64,000 bases of DNA from Larimichthys crocea (taxonomy: Eukaryota > Chordata > Actinopteri > Sciaenidae): positions 6,480,103 through 6,544,102 of the forward strand of contig NC_040018.1 of assembly GCF_000972845.2 (NCBI RefSeq), read 5' to 3'. The first letter of the stretch is position 1. The number at the start of each line of letters is the position of its first letter. A model generated the notes under the pieces. It worked only from the letters and a program-made list of their open reading frames with translations, was not told the DNA's origin and did no database searches. Both the position numbers and the translations under genes were made by a program. Shown piece after piece: positions 45,961 to 59,074 of the stretch.

Positions 45961-47797
45961 ATCAACCAAAACAAATAAAAGAAAGGTTGTGGTGTCATAT
46001 TTCCACCTATAGGAGGCAGTACCCTCCATCGTTTTAACAGGGATGTGCAACACAGATTGGATCTTGGGTTCTCCCTTAGCTCATCAGTGTAAACCTGAGA
46101 GTCAGTCCTTTGTTTTCAGTGAAGTAAATCACAATTTCATTGGTTTTAATAGGAACGAGGCTGTTATCACTCACACTGACAAACAGCCCACATGTTTTTT
46201 TTGCTATATTGTTTTACCTTAGTGTGCTTTTCTCTTGGTGCTTTAGCAGCAGTGGTGGAAGAAATACTCTTTACCTGAACGATTGAAATGAAGTACCAGT
46301 ACTTACACTGTAAAAAAAAAAAGACACATTTATGGAAAATAATAATAACTACTTTTAATTAAAGCTGTTTGAGGTAGAGCTAATTATATGGTTAATTTAG
46401 ACATAGGGTAACCAAGCTAGGGGTCGGGCCCCTCAGAAGGGTCATCAGATAGACTTGGGTGGTTGTGAGATGATTAATGGGAGAGGAAATATGATGAAAT
46501 ATTCGAGGAGCCCCGACTAGACACGTTTTTTTAAGACTCATCAATCCACGATGGAGAACGACTACTTTAATCTTTGAAATGTAACTTCTAGTATTTAGTA
46601 ACTATTAACTATTTGTTGTTTAAGCATAAAAACAGCATCAAACTGAAAGTCTTAAAACTGTACGTTCAGTAAATGTTTTCCAGCCACACATTTTTCCAAA
46701 AGTGACTTTGCAGTTTTATTCCCGGCATCACATGGACTCACCCTCTGTCACCTGCAGGTTATGACTAACTGCTGTCAAGAATAGAAGCCACGAGCGCACG
46801 CCTTGACAGCATTGTGTCACCTTGTCTATTTACGTACACTCACTATTTTAGTCATAGTCATTATTTAAATATGCAGCGAGATCACTGCTGTCTGTGGTTT
46901 AACTATCCTGTACTCTTCATTTTCTCTTTGCTTTAAACAGATTTCTGCATATGAATTTGTCATTTGCTGCTTTGCTTTGAACACTGCATAGCTATATCTA
47001 ATGAATTCAAAGCATGTGCTATCGTCACTCCTTTATCCCTTAAAATAAATAATCAGTATTAATCAGTCGCTTGGTATATGACCACTTTAAAACAGGATAT
47101 TGCAATGCAGCATGAAAGAAAAAACACATGCACAATGGACCCTCTTAACATGAGCACACAGCTACAGAATACTTTCATATTAATACATTAAGTATCAGCT
47201 AAAAAAATGGATATAGACTAACTAAATCCAAGTCAGGCAGGCGGGTCAAAAAGAGATGGCTGGAACACAAGTGCATGACACTGACAACATGACAAACTGG
47301 CAAAGGTAAGAGCTGGTGAGCTTCTATACACTAAAGGACTGATGAGATAGCCTTGAGATCTGAGTCTTTTTTCTAACCCCAGATACTAAGGAAAAGAGAT
47401 TTAGTGCTTCCTTTCTTATCTCCTTGAGCAGAGGATACACTGGACCATCCTTTTTGCGAGAGGAAAGGAGAAAATGTGGGTCGTGCCTCATCATCTCCTG
47501 CTATGATGGTCATTCAAATGAATGTATAAAACATGAATTTTGCATTTAGTGTGACGGTCAATACCTTTTCCTTTGAAATGTGACAGATGCTCTGTGTCCC
47601 TGCAGATCATCATGGAAGTTAGCGTTGATTATTAAGCATCGATCTTTTGCCATAATTTGTCAATATGTTAATATGACTGGACAGGTGGATGAGCAATCCT
47701 TCTTCATGTGACAACAACTTTCACTTTTGTGACAGGTTGTCTATACTGTATATTCCTTGCCCATCTTCTGAATGTCGTAGTTTCATCACAGACTCAT

Positions 47798-47844
47798 GTC
47801 AAAACCTTGACCTCGTGACATTTTCCATCGAGGTCAAGGAAAAG
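47798..47844. repeat. Imperfect palindrome P, copy 1
   Basis: CCTTGACCTC at 47805-47814 pairs with GAGGTCAAGG at 47830-47839. TTTTCCATCGAGGTCAAGGA is shared, inverted, with 62943-62984. Confidence 0.6.
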
Positions 47845-48967
47845 TGTTAAGGAAAGGACGTGGGAGGTAATCTCCTACATCCTTAGGAGCCCAGGATTGT
47901 TGGGAATGTCCAAGGGCATTTGGTGGACAGGTGGAGAATGGCAGGTTGGAGCCTGGAGGGGAAGTGAGAAGTGGTTGGAGACAGGGACAGAGCAGCTGAC
48001 TGAGCGAAATAAAAATATCCGAGGTGGAGAAGAAGGCACACAGCTAGATTTTTTCTGTCACGATGACAAGATCGTAGATACTCAGAAAGCCAAATATTCT
48101 CTAACTTCATCATCCAGCTGGTAGCGGACATCAAGTGCACGCACAGTCCTTATAAACAGATCATTTCTGTAGCGTCATCCCTTGCTGCCCTCTCTCTCTC
48201 TTCCTCTCTGCTGTTTATTTGACTGAAGTGACTCATCACTCGGCAGCGCTGGGACTCGTCTCCCAACACAGCGAGCTCCCATCGTTTCCCTGGCAAAAAC
48301 TAAAATTAGGAGAAATTTTAGCGCCAGCAGAAAGTGGCTCTCCACAGAAAGCTTTATTTTGAGAGGCATCCCTCTCATCTAATGTGCTGCAGGCATTCGC
48401 ACACTCACATATGGGTACAAATGTGTGCAGACAAGCACCGGTAATCCCTACAGTGTCTGACTCTGTGTGTTTGTGTGTCTGGGCAAGAGGTGGAAGATTT
48501 TACAGCATTTAGTCTCCTGGTTATTTGATTAATTATTACATAAATACCAAACTCATGTGATTGACGGTTTTCTGGGATGTGTTTCCTTGTAAGCAACATG
48601 TAAGCAAAAATGCTTCAACCAGGAAGATATGGACTACATATCAGTGCTGTTTTATTATTAAGAAAGGCAGATTGTGTTTGCTGCACACAATGTCTCATTG
48701 ATCTGATGACGTACGGTAAAATTGTTCAAGGGAACATTTAATCTTCCATAAATAAAACATAAAGCTGGTGATATTCTACTCTGTTAAAGGTGTATCATCA
48801 TGATTAATTAGGTTTATTTATATAGCAGCTCTTTATAAAATGATCTACAGAGACTCAACAGTTCCCATCAGGAACAGGTACTTGGCGACAGTGGCTAGAA
48901 AAAAAAAGGTAGAAACCTCATAATCAAACTTTATTTGTATAGCACTTTTCATACAAAACATGTAACA

Positions 48968-49033
48968 CAAATATATATATATACACGCACACACACACAT
49001 ACTTACATATATACATACATACACACACACATA
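48968..49033. repeat. CA/TA compound microsatellite
   Basis: Interleaved TA, CA and TACA dinucleotides. Confidence 0.85.
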
Positions 49034-49253
49034 AATAGACAACTAAATACTAACCAAATAAATAGAAGTGAAAATGGACAGAACACATTAAAATACATGA
49101 ACAGCAAACGTATGTAAATAAATCGTTCACGTAAAAACCAAATTAAAGAGACTAAAAGTCTTAAGTTTGCTCTTAAAAATATGACTAATAGTGGTAAAAA
49201 TAATTAGAATAACGATAGTATTTGTAGGTGAAACCACGATCCTCGATCTAGGC

Positions 49254-49372
49254 CAAGTGACAGCCTCCGTGGCTTGGAAATGAAGCCAATGCGGAAGTGC
49301 CAAAAACTTCAGTTTCTCAAGCTGCCACATGAGGCTGGTTACAGAACTTTTCAACGTACATATATTAAAGTG
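49254..49372 (+). repeat. Dispersed repeat R1, copy 4 (partial)
   Basis: Contains AAATGAAGCCAATGCGGAAG and CAAGCTGCCACATGAGGCTG. Its right half is lost. Confidence 0.7.
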
Positions 49373-50155
49373 AGCCTTCCTTTTCACTGATTACCTCCAC
49401 AGAACAAGTAGAAAAGCTAGTAACGTAGCCTGATTTGCTTTGTCTGTCACTTTGCAAGTCTTGGCGGTCCTTAGAAATCTCTTTGGTCATGTGATACTTG
49501 TCTTCCCATAGTCTAAGATGAAAGTACTACTCTCCCAGAGTTTATTTTTTATTAGCATTCAGGAACAACATGCTGTATCCCATGAGTGTTCCTCCACGCA
49601 TACTGGGGGGGGTCATATGTTGGAGTTGCTGCAGTAGCAGGAGAAGACACACGTAACAAAATACACATTTCAATGGAGAGCTGGGACTTGATAGAATTTT
49701 TGAGAGAGTTGCAGAATATAAATGTTGTTTGAAGCATCTCGGCTGCTCTTGGGTCAGTCCAACGCTCTTGTTTAATTTGTATCCAGGTTTCAGGAGGCGG
49801 GAATGTGTGCAGGCGAGTGGGCGGCAGAATAAAAAAAAAAAAAACCTTTATTCCTTGTCAAACAGTGACCTTTAAGGTGACGGATGGGCGTGGAGGTATG
49901 ATTTATACAGAAGTGTGTGTGTGTGTGTGTGAAGGATAGGAGATAGAGAGAAAGATCTCTCTCACAAACACACTCATTTGTGTGTGGAGGAGTAAAGAGC
50001 GGCTGGTATCTTAGCAACAGCACGTTAACGGAGGAGAGGGGAGAATGTGTCGGTGAAGGTGGATGGTATACCAAACTACTGATATTCTGCACACATACAC
50101 TCACTATCCTGTGTTAGATTAAAACTATTTGAAAGACATGGTCGGCAGAAGCTGA
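49373..50155. other. Gene-free stretch
   Basis: Contains a short poly-A run near 49831 and a TG microsatellite at about 49914-49931. No exon recognised. Confidence 0.45.
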
Positions 50156-50360
50156 GTGTACGGTCTGGTTAAGTGTATTTGTCGACTAGAGGACTGTCTG
50201 TGCCCGGATCAGATGGGGTGTCTTCCACTCTACAGGTGGAAACTGGGCGTTTTCGCTCAATTAGAGGATAGAAAGTTTCACGTAAATGATCAGCGGGGGG
50301 TCGAAAATGTAATGGACTTTTTATTCTATTGTCCATCACATCACAACATTAGATAGCAGC
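50156..50360 (+). pseudogene. Degraded LINE ORF2 tail
   Basis: The forward translation contains LPLYRWKLGVF and VENVMDFLFYCPSHHNIR. Together with a frame-shifted VETGRF reading, these resemble the C-terminal region of fish non-LTR retrotransposons, where a VE(x)E(x)HF(x)F-(x)C-(x)Y(x)xIR-like motif follows a cysteine pair. Here the cysteines are replaced and the frame is broken. The LINE clade is undetermined. Confidence 0.4.
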
Positions 50361-51327
50361 TTTTCTGTCAAATGTCCTGATTCGTGACGTTTGACATGTT
50401 AAAGGGACGACTTATCTAAAGGAATGTCTAAAGAGTTGGGTTGTGTCTTATTTTGGTTTTACGTTGTTTGACATGCAAGGTGTATTATATTTGTTCTGTT
50501 GCTCTCAGTAGGTTTATTGCTCAGTTGCTTGTTGTACTTTCTGTGTCTTCCCGAGAGAAATGTGACTATAGTCTGTGACTCATTACAAGTGCTGTCCAAG
50601 AGTTTGGGTAGTTAAATTAATAGCATGAGTTTCTATCGGGATTTCTTCTAGTAAAGGCGTCTTCTCCTCAGTAAGGGAGGAATCCTTTGTCAGCATAACA
50701 ACTCAGTTGAACTCATAACCTTTACCATTTACCTTTCAGCTGACTCTTACATGTTACAATTGTATGCTCAAATTGTCTTTGTAACTGGTTTTATTCTTAA
50801 ATCAGTGACAATATCGGAGTTAATTTGTTAATCTCTCAACACAGGGTAACCAGGAACACGAGGGATCCTGTGGCTTGAACTGCTGTACTGGCGTACCATG
50901 GAACAAGGTCCAAGAAATCAAAGCAGTAGTCTAAATCAGACTGCAAACAAAAACCCAAGGATGGCTGGAACACTTGAATGTAGAAACCTAAAAACATGAA
51001 CATGAACATGGTAGTTTGTTGCTCAAGCTCCTAGACAGCAGACAAAAGTTATTTTTGGTTGTTTTACCTTTTTTTAAATGCAGGACGAGGCTGTTTACGA
51101 GGCCCTTATCCTGTCAGAAACAGGTTTAATCTATACTTTAAAGATAACAGTTTCATTTAGGTTTTTTCAGGGTGATGAAGAAATGTTAAAATATTAATCG
51201 ACTGTACATTAATTTCACTTTTTACACTCTTTAAAAAAAAGGCCTCACAACCCCTTTGTGAAGGAGTCAGGACCCCCAGGTTGGGTACCAATATTCAAAC
51301 CCCTGCTTTGTCCCCTCAAACTCTCAG
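50361..51327. other. Gene-free stretch
   Basis: About 50845-51000 (with GGATGGCTGGAACACTTGAA) resembles the unclassified fragment at 47228. No host exon recognised. Confidence 0.4.
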
Positions 51328-51440
51328 TCGGGCAGCACAGAAGCCCACACAGCAAGAAGGTCCAGGGTTTGAACCTCAGCCATTCCAGGTCCCATTTGCA
51401 CCTCAGCTGGGTGCTCCACATGTGTGTTATGGTTAGCACT
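51328..51440 (+). repeat. tRNA-SINE-like repeat fragment
   Basis: GGGCAGCACAGAAGCCCACA and AGCAAGAAGGTCCAGGGTTT, with TTTGAACCTCAGC, match a common fish repeat with a degraded B-box (GGTTTGAACC). Confidence 0.55.
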
Positions 51441-51960
51441 TGCACCTAAGTAATTATTTTGGGGGGACTGATGAAGCAGCAGGCCACCACCCTGAGTCTT
51501 GACACCTTTGTTCCTAGCCACTTCAGCCAAATAACAAATCTGATTGGCCCCTGTTAACTCAGATGCATTGACCTTCATCCATCCCCACTGACCCTCTGAT
51601 CATCATCAGAGTCCATTCATGACTCTGACCAACCTTCAATCCCTGATAATCGACTCCTGCCATCTCTTCTCTCGACCCTCAATGATCCAACACGGCCCTC
51701 ATCCAAACAGCTTTGCAAAATGTGCTTTCATTTGAATTTTTCTTTTGCTGTTTCTGGAAGTTCAGTTAAAATTTGCACTACATTTGATCATCATGTGCCA
51801 TACTTTTGCTGCTTGTTACCACTGTCTGGGTTGCAAACCCTAAAAAATGGGTCATGTCATTGACGTTGAAGCTCACCATTACTGAACCACAAGAACATAA
51901 TCATGAATATTCAATGCATTCATGGAAATCATAAAAACAGGTTCAGCTTTTTACTCTTTT

Positions 51961-52170
51961 TTACTTTTAATGGAATAGTTTAATGTTTTGTGAGATACTC
52001 CGCGTTTTTTTGTGAGAGGTAGACGAGAAGGTTGACACCACTCCTTGTATTTAAGTTTTTTCTACAAATTTAACCAATGAGATCTAGTCTTCGTGCAAAA
52101 TTTATCTAATTACCTGCTGGATCTAGCCAAACATAGAGACATAAGAGTGGCATTGAACTAATTAAACCCT
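51961..52170 (+). repeat. Degraded copy of teleost repeat M2
   Basis: GGAATAGTTTAATGTTTTGT, then GAGAGGTAGACGAGAAGGTT and GACACCACTCC, follow the order of landmarks in the M2 family also seen at 13381. Confidence 0.55.
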
Positions 52171-53111
52171 TGCTAGTAAAGAAAAGATGGGTATGTCTGA
52201 AATGCTGAATTTCTTACCTTAATTTTCATTGAGTTTGCAATGTCAGTGAATTATTCCCAGCTGATTTCTTGCACTGACTGGCCAGCATCAGTTTGATATT
52301 TCTGCACACCAGTATACCAGTTTGTCTGTGGTCTCCAGATCACACGCAGGGCTCCAGCTGCTATTGAAAATTGAGTACAACAACCTTTTTTTTTCTTAGC
52401 CTCCCTATTGTCCTCCAAACCTGTACCTTTTCAGACCCATCTTGTTTTGATGAGGCCTCTTTACCTCGCTGTCTGTCTCACTTTCTCCATCTCACACCCT
52501 CGTACGCACACACATACACACTTCTAGGAGGTGTTTCTATCTTTTCAGGGTGTGAATGGGATTGGGATCACGAGGGACCAGAAAAGCATGGATGATGGAT
52601 GAACGGATGGATATAGGGAGGTTACTGGGATGGATGGACTGAAAGAGAAGGGTGCCATGAAGTCAGAGAGGGGGTGTTGAAGCTGAAATGACATCTGTTA
52701 CAAGATGGATGGAGTAGACTGATGGAGATGAAGGTAGAGAAACAGACAAAGAGAAGAGGTTGTGTCATCAGCATCTGACCTGATTACGTACAATAAATAT
52801 ACCTTGATAAAACAGATGGAGGAAAGAACAAGTAGAAAGGTGGAGGAACACAAAGAAAACCTGATGCAGATGACATCATTACTACACTTTAGCTCACTGC
52901 TAGATGAAGAACAACTCTCTACTGTTGCCACAGGATTCAAAATATATACTTGCTTTTAGGTATCCAGGATGTATTTGTGCTTACATAATGAATTGTGTGT
53001 CCTGAAAACTTCACATCAGAACACATCGGCTATCATCTGATGATTTAACCTTTGGAGGCAACAGTCAATGTTTCTGGGCTCCCAGTGTACCTGCAAAGAT
53101 TACATTGTAGC
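52171..53111. other. Gene-free stretch
   Basis: No exon or classified repeat recognised. A GGATGGAT-rich stretch lies near 52590-52640. Confidence 0.45.
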
Positions 53112-53390
53112 CAAGCAGCAACCTCTGTGGCTGTAAAGTAAAGCCAATGCAGAAGTGCCAAAAAATGCAGTTCCTCAAACGTCCACTGGATGCTGGCTCC
53201 AGAAGTGAGTCAGTCTCCATAAGTCCCCATGTTCAAATGTCCAACTTCACAGCAGAAATAAACATGTTTACAGGCCCCATTCATGACAACTGTACTGAGG
53301 GTGGATTTTTATAGAACTTCAAATCATATTAAGGCTTCAAGTTATGCAGAATTAAGAGTGTGGACGACAGCTTTGATTGACAGGTTGGTG
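53112..53390 (+). repeat. Dispersed repeat R1, copy 5
   Basis: Near full length, about 280 bp. It starts CAAGCAGCAACCTCTGTGGC and includes CAGTCTCCATAAGTCCCCAT. It ends GCTTTGATTGACAGGTTGGT. Confidence 0.75.
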
Positions 53391-55189
53391 CCGTCACAAG
53401 AGACAGGACACACATCACACTCTGAGCTTCACGACGGCTCTTCAGAAACCTGCGGGTGACATCACAGAGACTACGTCTATGTTTTATTCAGTCTCTTCAT
53501 TCAGTTGTAGCCCGTTTCACAGCCGCAGGCAGCAGCACTCTCCCTCAATACTTTCTGTCCCCATTAGTCACTTTTACATAAATACTTGGTAAATAAATAC
53601 TTTTTACATGCAGTTTCCGTAACCATCATATTAAATGGCAATTGATCTTTGTAGCTCATAGGAAAAGTGGGAAAGAATAAAATCATATCAAGACAGAAAA
53701 AGCAAAGTCCAAATCTATAATCAAACGAAATGGATAAAGGACGATAAAGGATAAAGGACAGAAAAAGGTGAAAAGGTGCAGCGTGAAAGGTGAAGAGAGA
53801 GAGAGAGAAAGAAAGAAAGCTGCAAAATGTTTTAAGGTAACATATTTATTATGTAAAAATAATGTTCCAGAGTCCAGAGAGCGACACAAAATCCTCTGGC
53901 TGCAGAGGTAGCAGTAACATTATCGACACCAAATGAAGAAAGAGGTCTGCACAGATGAGCAGCTGGGGTAAGAACAGGAGGCAGCTGCAGAGGACACACA
54001 ACATAACAACCTCACAGCAGGCGACACCACCCTGATATTGCTTTATGCAACTCATAAGTGTTTATGTTGGAGAAAGATAGGTCCAGTCCAGACAAAAATT
54101 GCCAGGGTTGAATTTTGCTCCCAGTCTCACCCTGTCTACAGTCGAACAGAGGCTCCAAATCACTGTGGTTCTCCCGAGACTCCATGCTCCCAAAGTCACC
54201 GCCACTTTGGAGACATCAAATCAATCCGAGCGACTCAGACACACTTAGTTTGAAGCATACAGCCTTACAAACCTGCATTTTCATTCATGTGCATGACTTA
54301 AAATGCTGATATAATGATTTATTAAATGTCTCAAAAGCTACAACGGTGTGCCAGAGGCACAAGACACTGAGCTTCTCTACACCTGCAGGAGAACTGCACT
54401 GGATTTGAAAGTATTTTTTTCAGAAATCCGCTGGGAGACAGACGCTGTGTTATAAAATCTTTTTTTTATTCTGGAGGAAGAAAATTGATGTCTGATGCAT
54501 CTGCTAACAGGGACGCAAGGAGGGGAAGGGGGGAGTTAGTGAGGAAGGGATGGTGAGAGATGGAGGGTGAAGGACAGACTGTTAGCTCATGAAAAAAGAT
54601 ATATCAAAGTGAGGTATGAAGGTGAGAAACAGAGAGGAAGAAGGTCCTTGGCACTGAGCAATATCCTTCTCCCACTGGGTGTCATTACAGACTAAGAGCC
54701 TCTGATCAAAGTCTTTAAAGACTCCACGTGCTGCTAAGCCGGGCACGATCGCACCGTGATGGCACAAGTATTAAAAAACATCATTTTTGTTCCCTTTCCC
54801 GGCCTGCAACCTCACCAACATTCGCCTCTTTGACGTTTTTGTCTGCTGATACTTTAATGAGGGCACAAAAAAATGGCCTGCTAAAAGATACGGCTGTAGA
54901 CTCTTTTCCAAAGTGAGTGAGAAATTGTGAAGCATATTATGAGCTCTGAGAGGCTGCACTAAGGCACAGTGGTGATTCAGGCGATCATAGTTTAGTTTAG
55001 TTTAATTCAGCACGAAACACAATGTACATCTGAGGCTTTTGTCATGAGGTATTTGGTAATAATACAAAGTATGGGACAAACTGAAATGTTGACCTAAAGA
55101 TGGCGCTTTTATTTAGTCAAGTTATTTCATCTTTAGGTATTTCACTCAAAATCAAATGACACACTGCTAATTTTGCAAGATAAAAAGTC
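53391..55189. other. Gene-free stretch
   Basis: Purine-rich and low-complexity in places (GAGA run near 53800). No exon recognised. Confidence 0.45.
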
Positions 55190-55385
55190 ATTCATTCATC
55201 CATCTCTCATCAGGGTCACGAGGGGCCGATCCCAAATTACATTGGGCGAAAGGTGGTGTACACCCTGGACAAGCCGCCAGTTCATTAAAAGGATGACAAC
55301 CATTCACACCAATAAACTTTTAAAACCTGCACGTCTTTAGACTGTGGCAGGAAGCCACAAGCCAAGAGGAGAACAAAACAATTTC
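55190..55385 (+). mobile_element. Common teleost interspersed repeat
   Basis: TCACGAGGGGCCGATCCCAA, then ACATTGGGCGAAAGGTGGTG, TACACCCTGGACAAGCCGCC and CTGCACGTCTTTAGACTGTG, are successive landmarks of a repeat present in most fish genomes. The copy is slightly shortened. Confidence 0.65.
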
Positions 55386-55398
55386 CCCTTTATCCTAT

Positions 55399-55702
55399 AA
55401 AGGTCCAGTGTGTAAGATTTCGGAGTATCTATTAGCAGGAATGGAATACAATATTCATTAGTAAGTTTGCATTGGTGTTAATCACCTGAAAATAAGAATC
55501 GTTGTGTTTTCGTTGCCTCCTTTACATCTACAATGTTGAACTGAATTTTTGGTACAGTAGCCCAGAACACACAAAACCAAACACTGGCTCTAAATATGGC
55601 CTTTTCCTACATGTCCGGACGAAGAGCGAGAGAGTTTTCATTTGGTTTCATACTGCAACTTCACTGATAGTTGCCACTAAATCCTACACACTAGACCTTT
55701 AA
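55399..55702. mobile_element. MITE family M1, complete copy
   Basis: Ends AAAGGTCCAGTGTGTAAGAT and ATCCTACACACTAGACCTTT form imperfect inverted repeats. The interior contains GTACAGTAGCCCAGAACACA. About 304 bp. Confidence 0.8.
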
Positions 55703-57025
55703 TATCCACCAAGACACTCTACTGATGACTTCTAAATCACCTCACCTGATAACTATGACCACAGAGTCCACAGGTCAGACCTGAAAACATTCTTGATTTC
55801 ATTAGCTGTACAAATCTTAGGCAACTGTAACGGATATCCGAAGGATTCACAATGCAGACTCTGAGACAAAAGTACAAGACAAAGAGACGCTGGGACGCTG
55901 TACAGTTAAAGACGAACTGGTGACAAACAAAGGGAGCACAGAGACCAAATAGAGGGAAAAGGAGAGGGGAAACAATCAGGCACAGGTGAAACACATGAGG
56001 GAGGCAGGTAATCAGGGAGCAGGGATGACACACAGGGAAGGTGGAGACCTGAAAGACAAGACAGGAGGATAACACAAAACATGACAGTTCAAGACATGAC
56101 AACAGATGAGTCATGCTTCAAAGGTTGCAAAGAAAACCTGCAAGACTAAAAATGACTTGCCTTGCCAGGTTGAACTTAACATGGGGACTGGTTAACATGG
56201 AAACAATAATGGGAGCTCACTGTGTGTGTTGTCCCATGTGCCACAGGGAACAAAGAGCAAATATTCACAGAGGCTGGTGCTAATGTGTACCATTAGAGGA
56301 CCTCCAGAGAAAAATGTTGTTTCAGCAAGTGCTCCAAAACGGTTGTGTGCATCTTCAAGAAACAAAGCCCTCTAATGGCCGTAGGGATGGCTCAGTTGCA
56401 CAGGAGACATTTTGACATATCATGGCAGGAAACTCACAGGCGTATTAATGATTCCTGCATTCCACTTAGGGTAGATCCTACTGTTGTGCATGCTGGTTAC
56501 TGGAACCGAGCCGTTGTTACTGTTATTAAATCCACTTGTTTTTTTTTCTACTGCTGTGACAAGTCAAAGTGTCTGCTGTGCAACCAGACCATTATGGCTG
56601 TTCCCCAAAACAACAGTGCTTGTTTACTGCCTAAATCTTCTCAAATGAGGGACTATATACTCATGGGGCTACTTTGGAGTACTGAAGCGGAGTCATACAA
56701 TGTTAATTTAAAATATACAGTAATAGTCGTGCGTATTTCCTGAAATACAATAATCACAGTAAATTAAATCCGTAGATCCGTGGTTTGCTTTGAAATTAGC
56801 GATGAATTGAAAACATTTTTAATTGTAGTATTGAAATGTTCAAGGGTAATGTGTCACATTATCTGGTGCAGCACAATGTTTCTTGTTCTGAGCTGAAAAA
56901 AATATTTGAGAAACATTGCCTGAGAGGTCAGGTGTGTTGGATGAAACAACCCCCTCCACTCACCCTCACACTAATGCAAAAATGTGAAACCCCCTCGTCT
57001 AGAGTCAGTATTTAGTTTGCCCTTT
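55703..57025. other. Gene-free stretch
   Basis: The segment 55770-56110 translates on the minus strand into a low-complexity Cys/Leu/Pro-rich frame. It looks like a retroelement-derived fish repeat rather than a gene. A 132-aa forward frame at 56345-56743 has no recognisable motif. Confidence 0.4.
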
Positions 57026-57228
57026 CTGGGTTACTGTAGAAACACGGTGGTTCAACAATGGAAGAGGACCTGAAGTGTCTGTCCATATAAAAGTCTCATT
57101 CTAAGGTAACAAAAACATAGTGGCTTTTATTTTTTTAGGTGGATAAAACATAGTTATTAATATTATATTTCATTCAACAGCTAAACTCTGTTCAGGGCTC
57201 ACTAGATCCGACAAACTGGACCTTTAAT
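57026..57228 (-). mobile_element. MITE family M1, partial copy
   Basis: GGGTTACTGTAGAAACACGG, CTCATTCTAAGGTAACAAAA and the tip CAAACTGGACCTTTAA correspond to the reverse orientation of M1. One terminal repeat is missing or strongly decayed. Confidence 0.6.
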
Positions 57229-58766
57229 CCAACTTTAGATCATAAAATGCTTTTAACTTTTAATTTGGAAGGCACAGACAAACATGTTGTTGATAGGAGT
57301 GTGTTTGAATACGGGTGATTTAATTTGCAGGATTTTTAGGCTGTCACATGTATGTATATAATCCAGGTAACAATTGGCAAATCAGTTTAGTAGCTCCTAA
57401 ATATATTTCACAGAGGAGGGGTTGATATACGATTTTCCTCCCTTTGCCCGCACCAATAAATGAATTCTGCCTTGTTAACTATGGTAACATATGAGCGGAA
57501 ATGCGACAACAATGCAAGCGGCACAGCATGCCTCGTTAAATCCGAACAAATCATCCAGCCTGTGTGTGTGTGTGTTAGTGTGTGGCCATGCGTTTCCATA
57601 GCCAGATATGTATGTGTGTGTGTGTGTGCCAGAGCGAGGATGAGGGTGGTGGCTGGTGCTGACTCGATCCAGGGCTTGATCTGCAACACAGCCTGTCGGC
57701 TCACACAACACACACTCTATAATTGGACTCAGAGGAGCAAGGACATCCGCCCTCAGGCAGTGGATTATGCTGATATATGGCATATATTGCTACCCTAACA
57801 TTCCTATCTCATATCTGGTTCTACTGTGAGCCTGCATTTAGTATACCTGCACAGTAAAATAAGGGAAGAGTAACGTAACTGTGCATCAGGGCCCCGATTG
57901 ACATGCCAATCTGGGATGTCTTGACACAAATCAGCTTCAAGCCTGTTGTGTTTTATCTCCAGAAATATTTTAATATCAAACAATAGATCACTCCTCTGGG
58001 GCATAACACACACACATTCAAAAGGCTTGATTTAGAACAGCTCATTCATCACAGGCAAGTCCGTGCGAAGGAATGGCAGCGTCTATATACTATAGCACTC
58101 AAGTCCTGAGCTTTGTATTGTTGATAGTTTAACTTGGTACCAACAACCGGAACCAGAATATACATCAGTACGTTGATATCTTTGATTTTTTTTTAAAAAA
58201 TGGGTTTCCACCTTAAATCTAAAAAGGTCTCTGCAGATAAAGCTTCCTTGTAGTCCGTGAGCCAGAGGGGTTGGCCGTTACCGAAAAAGTGCCAAAGGCT
58301 ACCATACCTTTTCTGAAAGCCTGGAATCTCAACTTTTCAATGATGTATGATGGCCATCTGACAAGAGTAGCTGTTTTGAGTTATCACACATAATGTAAGC
58401 TAAGGTTGAGAAAATAATGCGTATAAATTAAGCAGACACTGATATAGCTATAAGTCTATATTGGACATATTGGAATATTTTATTTTGTTATGTTTGGTAT
58501 CATTTTAAAGGGGAGACTCTGAGCTTTCACTTTAATCCTTTTGTGAACATTTTGGATAAGTACAGCCAACCCTGGAGCTCTTCAAACTTTCAATCACACA
58601 CATTTTCCTGCCATTTCCGCCTATGTCATATATTGTCTTTTAATTCTGTGGCACCAGGGAGCCTCAGAGAAACAAAATCCAAACACTGAAATACTGGCAT
58701 GACCCTGAGGATTCAGAAAATGTATTGGGTTTACAATCTTATGGAAGTTGAGAGATTGTGTTGTGA
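57229..58766. other. Gene-free stretch
   Basis: TG-rich tracts near 57560 and 57612. No exon recognised. Confidence 0.45.
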
Positions 58767-59065
58767 GCAAGTGGCAACCTCCATGGCTGTGAAGTGAAGC
58801 CAATGTGAAAGTGCCAAAACCTTTAATTCCCACTTGAGACTGGCTACAGAACATTTTAACCTCCATACAGTAAGTCCCCGTATTAAAATGTCCAACTTCA
58901 CAGCAGAAATAAACATGTTTACAGCCTGGTACAAAAACCATTTTGGTCTCTATAGCTACGTTCTTTGCTCACGACAACAGAATTTCATTTTAATCCACCC
59001 ATTCAAATTATATTAAGGCTTAAAGTAATAGATAATTAACAGCACAAACACTTTGATTGACAAAG
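58767..59065 (+). repeat. Dispersed repeat R1, copy 6
   Basis: Full-length-like, about 300 bp. It starts GCAAGTGGCAACCTCCATGG, contains TTGGTCTCTATAGCTACGTT, and ends ACACTTTGATTGACAAAGAC. Confidence 0.75.
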
Positions 59066-59074
59066 ACCAAAAAC

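Larger units (their letters stand above)
45961..49253. other. Gene-free stretch
   Basis: No host exon recognised. About 46245-46320 (AGCAGTGGTGGAAGAAATAC) is a fragment of an abundant fish repeat. About 47228-47305, with GGCTGGAACACAAGTGCATG, is another unclassified fragment. A CA/TA microsatellite lies at 48968-49033. A 75-85 aa frame pair at 47883-48140 overlaps on both strands and resembles no family. Confidence 0.4.

Noticed and set aside
47883..48140. Overlapping 75-aa and 85-aa frames on opposite strands
   Set aside because: Neither resembles a known family, and no neighbouring exons extend them.
55737..56114. 125-aa minus-strand Cys/Leu-rich frame as a secreted protein
   Set aside because: Low-complexity translation of what looks like a common retroelement-derived fish repeat.
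56345..56743. 132-aa forward frame
   Set aside because: No motif, signal peptide, splice partner or recognisable relative. Its length is possible by chance in this composition.
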